Shown: piece after piece, positions 50,642 through 62,025 of the stretch | Numbering within the stretch: position 1 is the first letter of the stretch | Layout: each line of letters begins with the position of its first letter | NCBI GenBank assembly: GCA_029582155.1 | Contig: CM055899.1 | Coordinates: 69,771,719-69,835,718, forward strand | Length of the DNA: 64,000 nucleotides | Reading direction: 5' to 3' | Origin: Panopea generosa | Taxonomy: Eukaryota > Mollusca > Bivalvia > Adapedonta > Hiatellidae | Program-made: the position numbers and the translations under genes | The notes under the pieces: model-generated | What the model saw: only the letters and a program-made list of their open reading frames with translations | Told to the model about the DNA's origin: nothing | Databases searched by the model: none

Positions 50642-52249
50642 TTCATTTACAAACAATTGAGATAAAAATTGATAAAAATTAGTTATTTTGCAAATATTTT
50701 TTCAATAGATAGCATTTGATAAATGGTTTGGCAAACAATAAATTGTTTGAAATCCGATTGTTTGGCAAACTATTTGTCAGTCAACCAATCATTTGCCGTT
50801 TCGGTAATTTCCTAGATCTGTTAATACACGATACGGAATACAGAACAGTTTATTAGATTTAATCTTATATAGCTCATCATCTTATACAATTTACAATACA
50901 CAATAAACATGAACATATACATAAACTGTTACATGTGTAAACAATATCAATCTGTCACAAATTGTGTATTAGGCCATCTTAAATAGAGTGTTTGTCTGCT
51001 GCGCTCAGACCCAGTATTTTTCATAGGGCTGGATAGTTAACTATTTTTTTATTGTTTGCCAGATTATAATTTTACAGAGTCATTTTTAACAAAATTGACA
51101 GATACCATTATAAATAAAATTGGACGCTTTAAAGTCAATATAAAGGTTTGGGTAATGGCAAATCAAATGTTTAAGAACGTCCACAGACTTTGGAATCCTA
51201 GAGTTTAGTGGACAGTTTTACGTTAATATTAATTTTACATTTTTCACAAACACGTGTACGGTAAAAAGAAACAGAAAATACAAACTCTATGATTATTTCC
51301 GATGAATTGTATATAAAATACCATGTACCGGTATATGTGTATCTAAACTTATATTATGTAAAAGTAAATTCATTGATAAACTCTGAACTGACACCAAGGA
51401 TATCCCAGAGTTTTCGAGCATTATCTGTTAAACATAAAAAGTCCACATGTCTGAAAATGGATAAAAAGTAGATAAAATTAGAAATAATGCAAAAAGGCAA
51501 TGAAATGATGCCTGAATACATAATCATCATCATATAAAACTATTTCTGCTATATTTTGTTTGTATACGATTTTACATAATTGCATCTTGCTATAAAGATT
51601 GGGATTGGCACCATTTTCAACGCATAAAAGGTTATATAGTAAATACAGTTTTATTTTTATTTGATTTGACTCTTAATGTCCTCTTATGTGAAGAGCACAT
51701 ACACTAGAATAACAAATTACAATATAAATAAAGAAAGAAATAATGCATATGCCACAAGGCAAAATGAATAACAGTCTTACACAATATAATGCAATATATG
51801 TTATGAGCAAAAGAAATGCTATGCTAAAAAAATAAACTATACTTAATTAAACATATTAAATGTATTTAATGATGGCTTGATAACCGAACAACCAATTTTG
51901 CCGAAACGAAACACAAGATATAAGAAGGAAATCAGTTATACACGCAAAATATCAGTATTGATAAAAGTACACTTAGCTATACCGCATTTCGTATTTAATC
52001 TGTTTTAGACCTAATTAGGTGCAGTGCGCGAACAACCTTTGCAAGACAATTATTTTTTTTGTATCATTGGTGACAATAGGCTTTAAGCCATTTATCAGTG
52101 CAATTTTTTGCATCTTATGATTAAGAGCTACAAATGCGTTGAATGGCAAAGGACCAATTATCGTATAAATTGATTTCCAGAGATATTCTCTAAAATAAGA
52201 TGTATAATAATACAAGTAGCACCTGTTACATTTTATACAAATCTTTGTT
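50642..52249. other. AT-rich sequence, no gene seen
   Basis: Short frames only (66 codons or fewer). A small GTTTGGCAAAC-like inverted motif cluster lies at 50725-50790. Nothing else was recognised. Confidence 0.45.
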
Positions 52250-52435
52250 AACGTGTCGCTGAAGAGACTGTATATGATATAAATAAAGACCTCAGAAACT
52301 AAGTAGAATAACCGCTGTTTCGCAAGTTACTGGCAAATTTCGTATCAAGCTGGGCTCAAACCCACGACCTCAGCGATAAGAGGTAGGTGGTCTTGAAACA
52401 ACAGCATCTTAGACGACTCAGATACAGCGAACCCT
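52250..52435 (-). mobile_element. tRNA-derived SINE, diverged copy
   Basis: Read on the minus strand: a degraded A box near 52425-52412, a clear B box GGGTTTGAGCCC (52363-52352), then TTTGCCAGTAACTTGCG and TAGTTTCTGAGGTCTTTAT. The same order of blocks is seen in the copy at 55015-55268, which identifies both as one family. The tail is lost or unrecognisable. The head resembles a Leu/Ser-type tRNA (long variable region before the B box). Confidence 0.7.
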
Positions 52436-52949
52436 GTAAAGGTGAAGCATATAGATACATATTTAGTTCAACAGATAAGCTTTAGAGTCATTGGGAATCA
52501 TCCCATTATTTTGGTTTTAGTTTGATGTCCAACAAAAAGAGTTGGGTACTTTTTTTAATTCTTAGATTTATTAAAAGTTAATTAGACATAAATATTTTCT
52601 TTTATTCAATTCAGTTTACAACTATTTTATTCTTATTTATGCCATACACGTGATTGCCTCTCACCACGAGTGCTCTAACCGATGCCTTTCTGAACTTTTT
52701 GGTTCACTTTTGAATCAACTTTTACGTGTATATGTGTAATGTATACTCTTAGTAAGTATAGTACCAAATAGTTCATTGGAAATAAGCCTTCGGAGTTTAT
52801 GGGCTACCAAAGGTTATTTCACACCATTACGTATGTTAAATGTTACATTAGTTGAATACTTCGTTGAGATTTGCCATTCGTTCATTAAAGCTACTATAGT
52901 TTTCTATAGAATATTTTATTGCGATAATTATTGCGATTACGCAACAAAG
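52436..52949. other. No recognised feature
   Basis: AT-rich. The 97-codon frame 52776-53069 ends inside the Gypsy remnant. Only its last third looks like protease sequence. Confidence 0.4.
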
Positions 52950-54080
52950 AGCAAAACACACATTAATAAATATATGTACAAATTAGTACAATATACAGAT
53001 CTATTGTCCACAAGAACACGACTCACAAGCTCCACGGGAAACACACTAACAGTTTCTGGAAATATGTGACATGATACAGAGTTTATTTTGTGACAAAATC
53101 AAATCAACATCATTGATTTGATCAAAAAGATCGAAAATCTCGGACTAGTTAAAGTAACAATGTCAGTGGATAAACATAGCATACTTTAATTAAGGAAAAC
53201 AAAAAAGTGTTTCATGGACTTGGATGACATTGACTCTGATGTAACACCCAGATACCCAGATACCAAGTCCTCCAACGAATACTCCGCTAACATTACGTAC
53301 AAGTTTAAGAATCGAACTGTCTAGATTAGAAAGTCTAGGGAGAATCAAGATAGAAGACAAACCTACAGAATGGCTCTCGAACATGGTGCGCATAGAGAAG
53401 AAGGACAATAAATTAAGAATTTGTTAAAGAGATCTCAATAAGGCCATAAAATGAGAACATTTTAAACTGCAAACTGTTGAAGAAATCGATAGTCAAATGC
53501 CATAAGTCAAGTTTTTTTCAAAACTGGATGTTAATGCTATAGCTGCATGAAAACAGCCAGTTAATTACGACATCCACAACGCTATTAAGAAGATATTGTT
53601 TCAAATGTGTACCACTCTATATAAAAAAGTGACCAATATTTCATAAAAAGTAAACATTTAGATAATCTCGAAGGGGTAGAAACGAAACGGATATTGATAT
53701 ATTTTGATATGGTGCTAAACACAAAAAGAGCACAACGAAAAATTGAACCGAACACTCACTTGAGTGATGAAGGGATTAACCCCAGTGATAATCATGCAAT
53801 AGTTATATTAGAAATACTGGCACCGACAGATACAAAAGGTGTTCAAAGATTGCCTGGAACATTCAATTACTTTTTTTCCGGATATGTCACAAATCACGGA
53901 AACAATGCATCAATTATTAAGAAATGATGTTGCATTTTAATGGTGAGATAATCAAGATAAAGCATTCAAGCGAATCAAACAAATACAGACAAGCAAACAT
54001 GTATCAACGTGTAACGACCCAAACAAATCCATTACAATCAAATGTTACAGTAGGAAATAAGGTATGCGATGTGTATATTA
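52950..54080 (+). pseudogene. Ty3/Gypsy retrotransposon pol remnant (protease end to RT/RNase H border)
   Basis: Frame-shifting but in correct pol order. First comes the end of an aspartic protease domain (RTRLTSSTGNTLTVSG near 53013-53060; ENLGLVKVTMSVD near 53135). The RT N-terminus follows: GRIKIEDKPTEWLSNMV (about 53337-53390), RIEKKDNKLRIC, RDLNKAIKREHFKLQTVEEI (one frameshift, 53430-53485), then FFSKLDVN near 53515. LEGVETKRILIYF aligns with the block that normally holds the catalytic Tyr/Phe-x-Asp-Asp, which is destroyed here. HLSDEGINPSDNHA and LAPTDTKGVQRLPGTFNY (about 53755-53870) are the post-catalytic blocks, followed by LLRNDVAFHFNGE (about 53914-53950) leading into the RNase H tether. 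Stops and small deletions abound. LTRs, gag and integrase were not found. RT wording suggests a Mag-like lineage, but this is inference. Confidence 0.82.
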
Positions 54081-55014
54081 TAAGGGATAAGGTCTCACCG
54101 GACAGATAGATTTACATGGAACTGATGTTAACTCAGGACAGTGAAAATAAACAGCGTGGTTACAGCAAGTTGTTTCAATCTGAATAATTGATTACACAGA
54201 ATTATTTTTAATTTAAAGCAAAATTATAAATCTATATTAATAGAGGGACGAAATGACATTTTATTTAAACATTTTTTTTCAAAATAGAAGCAAAATCAAG
54301 TGTTCGCATATATATGGGGATACTTTAATTTTACCTTTACATCGTATATATTAATATGATATGTATTTGAATAGCCCGGTTGGTTATTGTTATCGTAAAT
54401 GTTATTTTCTTATCCAAGTTCAACTTTCATGACAATTGCTTTGAAACTGTTTGAGAAAATTCATAAAATGTCTAGTGGCGGGTGGCTTAAATTGCTTAGA
54501 TACATGTCAGGTGACGGGTTAGCTGTTACGTTCAGTATATATTCCAGTCAAGTGTTATTAATTTATTACACTTTAGCACTATTGAAGCAAATACTCGCAT
54601 ACAGTTTACATGTTATTGAGAGGAAAGAGTCAAATTGCGTTATAAAACTATAACACATATCACTTACATGTAGGAACGAGAGATCTGCTAGAACCATGTT
54701 GTTTCGTAAGAAATGTTAGAATATATCTCAAGCGGTCAATCAAATATTGATAATTGATTAAGTCACAGCGCACTATGGGATAGATCAAATATCTTTATAC
54801 AGGTCCTAGGATAGATGAATGATTTCTGATTATTTCCAATATGACATAACATAATAATAATATAAAAATAAATGTTTACATTTGTTTTGTGGGATTGATA
54901 TGGAAGATGTATTATATCCTGAACATTGAAGCATCTCCGAGTACCTAAACTTAAGTATGCACAAATAACCCATACATGGTACCGGGTAAGAATCGGATCT
55001 TTTTCGGTCCATTT
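54081..55014. other. AT-rich sequence, no gene seen
   Basis: An 84-codon frame at 54399-54653 (+) matches nothing I know. Possible leftovers of the Gypsy element cannot be read past 54110. Confidence 0.4.
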
Positions 55015-55268
55015 AGAGGAGTATCAATATTTTGATGGGGTTTATCGCCAGTTTTATCACATTTCAGGTTAAATATGGCATATCCAGTTTTATTGGTGGA
55101 GGAAGACCTCAAAAACATTCTAGGTAGACCCACCGTCCTTTTGCAAGTAACTGGCAAACTTTCTCACAAAAAGTTATTGAAGTGAACGGGGCTGAAACCT
55201 AGACCTAAGCGGTGAGAGGTAAGTGATCTTGAGACGGCTTCTTCGACCACTCGGCTACGGAAGACTCT
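55015..55268 (-). mobile_element. tRNA-derived SINE with conserved mollusc core
   Basis: Minus strand. The A box TAGCCGAGTGG (55257-55247) is a strong match to Leu/Ser-type tRNA. The B-box region GGTTTCAGCCC (55199-55189) follows. The body continues with TTTGCCAGTTACTTGCAAAA (about 55160-55141), GGACGGTGGGTCTACC, CTTCCTCCACCAATAAAACT and GGCGATAAACCCCATC (about 55050-55030), a core seen in many mollusc SINEs (…CCTCCACC…GGCGTTAAACCC…). The tRNA part keeps both boxes but is too altered to be a tRNA gene. A 68-codon minus frame here is part of the SINE. Confidence 0.82.
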
Positions 55269-56194
55269 TTGTCGTATTTATAACTGTGGTTGAAATATCA
55301 ACCCCTGTTTGATTCAAGGGTACGAAATGAGTTGTGGCAAGAGTATGACCACTATAGCTCATGCATGTCTAAAGAAGTGTCAAACTTAGCCTTAAATTCA
55401 ATAGAATATACCAACGCTGCAGATATCAAGGTTCTTTGTTAATTCTGCATATTTTGTTTGTTTGTGTTTTATCCAATTTGTTATTTTTTGTAGATGGAGA
55501 ATGGATCAGGGATGGTATTAACCAACAATTATTAAGAATATTCATAGACTTAGACTAAAGAATGAAAATATCCTTAGATATTATTTTTGGAAACTAAAAT
55601 TTGCAAGCATGTAGGAACGCTAAATGCATAGTCAAATAAATTCACATCTTTTCTATCTGTTATGGTAAGCTAGATATTTAAGATTGAAATTTTGAATTGA
55701 AAAGAAAATTCTCAAGAATGGTTGGTGAATACGACTCCTGGACTCTTTCTTCCTGCTGGTGTCATATGAAAAATGTCTGCTTCTACATCGTTTACCCTGA
55801 AGTCTATAGACATATGAGAAGTCAGTCATATCTTTATGTTATCGTTTTGTTTAAAGCCAGATAATGCAAACCATTTTGTGATGAAGACTATTTTGAGTTG
55901 TAAATTTCACTTTAAGTTGGTAATTATTACTCATTAACCGGGATCGTTAACATTCAAGTAGGCGACTCCGTAGGCAGATATGTCTCAATATGCTTTATCA
56001 AGAAACTAATGGATTTATTTATTTCCTTTTTACAAAACAACATCAAGTGATAGAGGCTCGGCTAAAATATAAGAGGTTCTGCTTTCGTTCTTCAGTCGTG
56101 TCATGCCAACGACTTTAAAAAGGTTTTAGGAGCGTTAATATCACCTGATACCGAGAATGTAGATTAATGTAGGACTGGTCGACCAGGTGCCAAC
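55269..56194. other. AT-rich sequence, no gene seen
   Basis: No frames of note. May include 3' UTR of the adjacent minus-strand CR1-like LINE. Confidence 0.4.
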
Positions 56195-59100
56195 GTATGA
56201 TGCAGTAAGGGCAATAATTAACAACACTAATAAAAACGTCATTAGAAGACAATTGGTGCAAAATTTGAAGAGCGTTGCAGTTCATTAAATAGAAGTATGT
56301 TTACAGTAACTGTATATAACTCATTGGTATCTGCGCCGAAGCTGGAAAAGGTGTCAATTAACAAAAAAGTGAGGTGTGCTGTCTATTTGTCCACACATAC
56401 ACAGAGGGGAATGTTCAACGTGTTTAAAAAATATATATTGTTTAAGTGCACTGCAGCTCGTTCAAAGGCGATTATGCGATGATTGGAATTTTCTTGTACC
56501 CATTTTAAATAATTCAGGTACTTTTGGATCGTTACCATCGAGTTGGTGTTTGAAAGCATTCAGAGAAGAGGCCTGTCTTGTTTAAGTGAGAGAGTGTTTC
56601 ATTCATGGGAAACGGACGGCATGAAGGAATCAGAGTACAGATTTGTTCTTGAAGTTGACATTTGGTTGAACGTGGAATTGGCATTTGTAAGCGGATGAGC
56701 CAATGGATATAATTACCAATTGACATAGATATGGTGGGAACCATTCCGTGGGTCATTTTATAAAAAATGTAAGTTTATGTTTAGTTCGACGAGTCTCACG
56801 ACTTTCCCAGAATTCAAGTGATTAAAAGATATTAATTCGTGTGATTTTCTATTTAGCTGAAACTTTAGTTTTTTCATAGTGTTTATAATTACTAGCCACT
56901 TTTTCACCATTCAGATTTTTGTCAGAATTTAATGTCTGAGTGGCATTTACAATCTCATTACTATGGTTGATTATAAAGTAAATATTTGTATCATCGGCAA
57001 AAAGTCGTATGTTTGAATCAATATAAGATACGTTTTTATATAAACTAGAAACAGAACAAAACCTAATATAGATCCCAGGGTAAGAACTACTTTAAATTAT
57101 CTCCAATTATACCTCGCACTTGGAATGACAATACATTGGCGTCTGTCTTTAAGATAAAATGTTAGAAGATTTAAAAGTTGGCATTAAATGCCAGCTGCTT
57201 TCAATTTCGCTAACAACTCTTTGTACCAAATTCTATAAAAGTCTTTATTTATACGAATAATACAACCCAGACCACTTTGCCATCATCAATCGCAAAAAAT
57301 AGCGTTAATTGATTGATAGTTGTATCATCAGTGGCCAAACCAGATTGAAATGAAATGAGAAAGTTGATATCTCGAAAATAATTGAACATATTCTTAAATA
57401 TGAGCCTTTCAAATACTTTAATCAATATACTAAGAAAGGAAATGGGTCTGTAATTAATAGCCAAAGACGGGTTTCCTTTGTTATAACCAGCACATACGAA
57501 TGCGTCCTTCCAAATTTTGGGACAAATGTTGAACACATTACACAAATGGTCGATAATTCATTACTTAGTCCACGGAGCACATAATGATTAATTTCATCGG
57601 GCCCTGAAGTTTTTCTAACTGGTTTTAACTTGAGATTACTACACATATCGGTAGGTAGTAAAGCAAAATCTGGTAGAACTTGGATGTTGTGTCAAGGTAT
57701 TATAATTGATGGGTGTTACATTAAGGTATGTAAGAATTGTATATACATATGACAGTTTACTGGTGATAAATAATAGCCTAGGGTTATTTTGATGTATAGT
57801 TGACAAGTAAGTTTATGGGCGGGATTTTAAAGTCCGTAATTAGAATACTGACCACTAGAAAAGTAGAAATGAATTGACCAATGATAGGATAGTTGGTTAT
57901 TCATTCAGGGACTGGTTTTTGTAAAGAAAAGTCCTCAGAATGTAGACACGAACACGGTAGCATGTCAGTTAGACTAGGGTAAGTTTGAATGAGCGATAAC
58001 GAATTTAAAAATGTTAGCTTGTGACTTTGAACTTATGCGAACTTGATAATTATGTGAATAAAAGTAACTTTTATACAAAGAACGCTGTTGAGTCGATAAT
58101 GTAACATGGGTCATTGTTATCGTAATTAAAAATTGACTGAGATTGAAAAAATGCATTTAGTAAATTGGCTTTTAAATAAAAATTGTAAACGATAGTTCCA
58201 TTGTCATTCAGTTGAGGGATTGCTGGCTTGTCGTTTGAAGAGATAAACAACTTAAATATATTTTCCACCATTCTTAAGGAGAGAGAGAGATGTAGAATTT
58301 AGTTTACTTGATAAATTATCATAATATGACTGATTTGTTTGGCGTATAAGTTGGACGACCTCATTACGTGTGTTTTTAAATATGTTCCAGTGGTATATTG
58401 CGTTACATCTCTTTGCTTTTTTGAATAGTTTTTGCCGGGCCTTGATATTCTATTTTAACTCAGTGGATATCCAGGGAGGCTCATGCGACTTGATTTTAAT
58501 AATTTTATTTGAATACATATATTTAAAAGTTCATTACTTTTATTAGCATTATTGGTTACCCGCACGTTAACTTCATCGTTAGATAGTTCGTTTAATTAGT
58601 TTGGTAATTCTATTTTTTAAAAGAGCATAGTCAGTAAGTTTATATTTCCAAATATGTCTTTCAAAAGCTTGTTGCTTTTTTTTTTAAGTTGAATACTTCG
58701 TATATAAGACAGTTAAATCTGAGATCTTGATTTAGTAAAGGATCTGTGACACCACGTGAAATTAGGCTGTCTTTATTACTTAAAAGTTAAACATCCATAG
58801 GAGACGATAAATAATCGGTTCAGTGGGTGCGATCTTTAACATTGAAGATTATCAAACTGTTTACATTTTGCGATGAAACATCATTCAGTATATTATAGTC
58901 AAGTCACCAGTACCGACAAAAAGATTGATGAATCATCAATTAAATTATTATAAACAGTGTCAGGATTTAAAGGTCTGTAAAATACTCCTAAGGATATATG
59001 TTTGTGCTTAATAGTAATTTCACCCCATATACATTCAAGACGATTGATTTCAAAGTCATTTCTAATTGGTTAATTGGAATGCTGGAAATTCTAGATTTGC

Positions 59101-59350
59101 TGACGAAATAGTATTAATAAGCCAAATTTCGGAGAATGTTGAAATATTATATTCATTTAGTTCAGACCAGATTGTATCTAATTTATATTTTTGACTTTGA
59201 ACTTTATAATAAACAAGAGAAATATGATGAGAAAAGGCCAAGGCTTCCAAACTATTTGGATGAGGAAGATGGCAATGAGATGTTGCATTAGGCCTGTAGG
59301 ACCTGGGTTTGGGTGAATATCCTCACAAATCGGCAATAAAATGAAGATTT
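56195..59350 (-). pseudogene. CR1-like LINE ORF2, nearly full length but decayed
   Basis: Minus strand, N to C. The endonuclease start is AFSHHISLVYYKVQSQKYKL and FSEIWL (59250-59115), then the FYRPLNPD-type EN block near 58975. The EN-RT linker reads ISTELK and KNTRNEVVQLIRQTNQSYY near 58350, then LFISSNDKPAIPQLNDNG and NLLNAFFQSQSIFNYDNNDP (58271-58090). After an interruption the RT resumes: KTSGPDEINHYVLRGLSNEL (about 57615-57555), YRPISFLSILIKVFERLIFK (57460-57400) and FLISFQSGLATDDTTINQLT. Further on come LLNLLTFYLKDRRQCIVIPS near 57150, KWLVIINT near 56900, TRTNLYSDSFMPSV near 56650-56600, and the end zinc region NIPLCVWTNRQHT (about 56420-56375). Stops and frameshifts occur throughout. 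Gene order and wording fit CR1/Jockey-superfamily elements of molluscs. The ancestral element would have encoded EN plus RT for target-primed reverse transcription. Confidence 0.87.
57725..58075. other. About 350-bp insertion inside the CR1-like LINE
   Basis: Between the linker end (…NNDPCYIIDSTAFF, 58075) and the point where LINE-like sequence resumes (about 57725) lies sequence that does not translate into LINE protein. The linker is consequently several hundred bases longer than the roughly 240 nt usual for this family. GTTACATTA (57715-57723) and TAATGTAAC (58097-58105) form a 9-bp inverted pair close to its edges. It could be a nested MITE or SINE; the family is unknown. Confidence 0.5.
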
Positions 59351-60784
59351 ATGTCAGGAGAGTTGTAAAATAAACAAAACGTATGAAGAATTTTGTAAAA
59401 AACTCAGTATTTTTAAAACAATTAATATGCAAACTCAGAGTGACATTGCCAAGCGCTTTTAATGCATATGAAGAACAAAATGGTATACACATTTCCACTT
59501 TATTCAAACATGGTGTCAGTCATATATATCCAGTAACTGCAGAATTTGGTGTGCATTTGCTAATATTTAACACTATCTAACCGTTCTTTTTAAAGAGCCT
59601 TTATGCATCTAACATTATATGTACCTTAAACTCCCGTCCCATAAGAAAAATATGATTATCATATCTAATTTTGTAAAAACCTCACAGGCGAATCCTCTAA
59701 AATATTTTGCAAACCTCAACACATGTTTGCCGATTGTACAAAATGTATTACTGTCACTGAAAAATCTAAATGTTTTGTCATTATGTACTTATGTTGTGAC
59801 GTGCACTCAATTTTATCATTACCACACGGAAACCATTAAACATTAACAGAACATAGTACATTCTTATAATGCAAGGTAATGACTTCTAAAAGCTTTTCTC
59901 GAACTTGTAGCTTATCTATTTTTTCTAATATCTGTAATTCAGCACAGGTTTTTATACAACCAGTAAAAGCACAATCAGTGGAATGTTTTATTTTTTACCT
60001 CTGATTCTATTTACTTTGTTAGATATATAAGATGATTAGTGGTACTTCGACTTTGAAGATCGTAATTTAGTCTTAGAATTAATACGATTTGCTAGGTGTA
60101 ATGTTTTATACTACTATCATAATAAACTACAATAAACGTAATATCTGTGATACCACTTTACGATAAATGGTCTCTTAAGCTTCTTGTTGACATTTTGAGA
60201 AAGGAGTACTAAAACCCTTACAACACACTATATGGGCATTATTATTAATATTTAAAAATAAACATATTGCCATAACACAATAATAAGAATCAGTAGCATG
60301 TCAAGATATACATTTTTATATTAACAAGTGCCTTCATACTATGTTTATATATTCTAACAATATGTATTAAAGCCGTTTACATGTCAAATAAAATATGAAA
60401 ATAAACACATTATTTGATTGTTACAAATACAACTTTTAAGTTTACATTTTATAACTAAATATTGTTTATCACAATGTGTAATTTTAGTGTCTGTATTAAT
60501 AACATACTAACAAAGTGTGTGTTTGTAGAGAGTAAAGAAGGGATACAGTGTAAAGAAAAGTAAGTGTTAAAGAGGAAAAGTATTTGACAAAAATTTTATT
60601 AAAATATTCATTTAAGTGTCTTATCACTGTGTCATTAGGACCTTCCCCTGTAATTTCATCTACTCAATTCAACGACCGATACAAACATCAGTTATACTGT
60701 CCTTACTTCTTTAACGAAAAGCACGACTTAAACATTGACAGTGTTACATTAAGATCAATATTTTCAATATAAATACCAGTTTAT
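59351..60784. other. AT-rich sequence, no gene seen
   Basis: Frames up to 75 codons, all of random-looking composition. Confidence 0.45.
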
Positions 60785-60935
60785 ATATTTTTATTGAAAG
60801 GTTCACACAAATCTAACTTCAACTTATTAAAAACAGACATTTTATCCTGAACAATTCACTCATCATATTTTATTATTTAAAGGTTCACACAAATCTGACT
60901 TCAATATATAACAAACAGACGTATTATCTCCAACA
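60785..60935. repeat. 82-bp direct duplication
   Basis: AGGTTCACACAAATCTAACTTCAA...AACAGACATTTTATCCTGAACAA (from 60799) is repeated as AGGTTCACACAAATCTGACTTCAA...AACAGACGTATTATCTCCAACAA (from 60881). Two copies, offset 82 bp. Non-coding. Confidence 0.75.
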
Positions 60936-61909
60936 AACATATCACCGTTATCTTAAATTTCAATAAGTATATAGTTTTTTTTATATTATCTCTTACAACA
61001 ATCCGACCACAAGTTTCCAAAATTTCATTTGATTTATTTGTAACATTATTGATATCAACCTTAATTTACATTTACTTTGTTGCACGTGTTGATCGAATTA
61101 TTTCCTTTTTTATAGTTTAATTGCATACACTTTTAAAAATAATCCAAGCCACACATATGATTTATTCTAAGGTTTATACAAATGTTCATTTCAGTGAGGT
61201 TTTGATATTATTTTACGTTTATAAGAGTACCCATTCTCTTAAACCAATAACGTTTATTTGTCGAATTTAAGTGCATTTTATATGATTATGCGACAAATTA
61301 AACAATTGCAATATATATTTTGGATATTGAATTTTGTTTTACCTAAAATGTTACCTCCAATAAACCAACATTACAGTTATATCAATATCCTCCATAAACT
61401 ATTCTAAAAAAAGTGTCTATAAACTGATTATCGAATCTCTTATAGTGTACGTCATCATTATAACCTACAGTTATCAGATCATTAAGATATTGACTGGGAA
61501 ATTTCTGTTACATATACACAATGAGGAAAGCCATTAAATATAAAATAATTTTATGATACCTTTTAATGTAACTTTTAATGTCTTAAGCACGATGCTGTCC
61601 CCGCCCTTAATGTATAAATAAACCGATACGCGTCTTATTACACGATGTTCATTAATATTGAGGATATGTCTTATGATGACAGGATAAAAAATAAATTGGA
61701 AAATAGACTTAGATTGTGGTTAGAAATATAAATGTGAGCACACATTGACGTTCAAATTAGCTGTATATTATATGTAACTACAATATAATGTCATATCGCA
61801 AATCAACTAGCCTTGATTAAAAAGTCCGTTGCAAATACACGATCACACACGAATCAATAGTAAGTGCAACGTACTTTTGCATACAGTCACACGTAGCAAT
61901 CACTTCTAT
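60936..61909. other. AT-rich sequence, no gene seen
   Basis: No recognised feature. Confidence 0.45.
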
Positions 61910-62025
61910 TACGAAACCACTTACCTCAAGCATTCATACTTGCTATTGCCTATTTCTGTTTGCTTTCAGAGAAAAAATTACCTGTATTAAGCAACATACT
62001 GTCTTAAAAGGTAATTTTTGCTCCG
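61910..62025. mobile_element. Partial relative of the 48.8-kb MITE-like element
   Basis: CTTGCTATTGCCTATTTCTG and TATTAAGCAACATACTGTCT align in order with CGTTATTTCCTATTTCTGTG and TATTAAGCAACTACCTGTCT of the copy at 48807-48981. The terminal AAACCTGT motifs are not preserved, so this is a degraded or truncated copy. Confidence 0.55.

Noticed and set aside
53190-53408. 72-codon minus-strand frame as a gene
   Set aside because: It is the antisense of the Gypsy RT block, whose plus-strand reading matches a known family.
55188-55268. Functional Leu/Ser tRNA gene on the minus strand
   Set aside because: B box is degraded and the sequence continues into a SINE core. Better explained as a SINE head.
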